Positions 7,971 through 8,102 of a stretch of 8,102 bases of DNA are shown in pieces (position 1 is the stretch's first letter; every line of letters starts with the position of its first letter). A model generated the notes under the pieces. The model ran no database searches. It was not told where the DNA came from and saw only the letters and a list, made by a program, of their open reading frames with translations. Position numbers and translations under genes: made by a program. Source of the stretch: Methylobacteriaceae bacterium (GTDB taxonomy: Bacteria; Pseudomonadota; Alphaproteobacteria; Rhizobiales; Beijerinckiaceae); NCBI GenBank assembly GCA_031272615.1, contig JAISTL010000022.1:1-8102 (forward strand), in the 5' to 3' direction.

Positions 7971-7977
7971 CTCCTCC
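7971..7977 (-). promoter_or_regulatory. Ribosome binding site of dctP
   Basis: GGAGGAG on the minus strand ends five bases before the ATG at 7965. It is a near-consensus site, consistent with the high expression expected of a binding protein, and it fixes the start ahead of the signal peptide. Confidence 0.8.
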
Positions 7978-8020
7978 ATTTTAAGATACTTATGACGTTG
8001 GGCATTATTGAGCGATATTA

Positions 8021-8102
8021 TTACATCGTTTTCAATTTGGCGAGTACCTGGTTGCTCATGATCCTGAAATAGTCGTAGGCGGTTCCCATGGACACGAAGG
8101 TT
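8021..8102 (-). CDS. C-terminal end of an unidentified protein (5' part outside window)
   Basis: The minus-strand frame is open from the right edge for 26 codons to a TAA at 8021. It reads TFVSMGTAYDYFRIM, then SNQVLAKLKTM. It ends 55 bases before dctP on the same strand, so it is probably the preceding gene of the TRAP operon. The pattern of a hydrophobic strand (FVSMG) followed by an amphipathic helix ending in LAKLK would suit the last strand and helix of a barrel enzyme, for example an HpcH/HpaI-type aldolase that splits sugar-acid products. That is a guess from a very short piece. That it is coding rests on the clean frame running to the window edge, residue composition like a helix end, and its position. 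I cannot assign a function. Confidence 0.55.
   Translation of the reverse strand, partial: TFVSMGTAYDYFRIMSNQVLAKLKTM

Noticed and set aside
7966..8040. Possible promoter for dctP (TTGAAA with ATAATG downstream)
   Set aside because: The spacing between the two elements is 21 bases, too long for a usual promoter, and the first element is within the coding end of the upstream gene.

Overview
The window joins the distal end of a respiratory complex I operon to a separate solute-uptake operon. All eight genes that can be identified belong to well-known families, and I see no unfamiliar defence, mobile or RNA-based system. Base composition is moderately GC-rich, with GC-rich third positions and tightly packed genes. 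The order nuoL-nuoM-nuoN-birA with no gap is typical of Alphaproteobacteria, and TRAP transporters with FCD-type GntR regulators are also common there. I therefore favour an alphaproteobacterium but cannot name a genus.

Plus strand, 1-4359: the C-terminal third of NuoL (cut by the window edge), complete NuoM and NuoN, and BirA biotin-protein ligase. nuoL/nuoM overlap by one base (TGATG), nuoM/nuoN are 12 bases apart, and nuoN/birA overlap by seven bases with a GTG start for birA. NuoL, M and N are the antiporter-like, proton-pumping membrane subunits of NADH:quinone oxidoreductase. BirA attaches biotin to carboxylase carrier proteins and appears to ride on the nuo transcript.

Minus strand, 8102-4333, read from right to left: the last 26 codons of an unidentified gene, then dctP (periplasmic solute-binding protein), dctQ (small membrane subunit), dctM (large membrane subunit) and an FCD-family GntR regulator. 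Together dctPQM make one complete TRAP transporter, which uses an ion gradient to import an organic acid captured by DctP. The regulator, 30 bases downstream of dctM, probably senses the imported solute or a metabolite of it. A perfect 14-bp stem-loop followed by a T-rich run lies between dctP and dctQ and could set dctP expression above that of the membrane subunits. The two transcription units converge, and the 3' ends of birA and the regulator gene overlap by 27 bases.

No gene-free stretch exceeds 118 bases. I see no tRNA, rRNA, CRISPR array, insertion sequence, attachment site or replication origin, and no convincing promoter.
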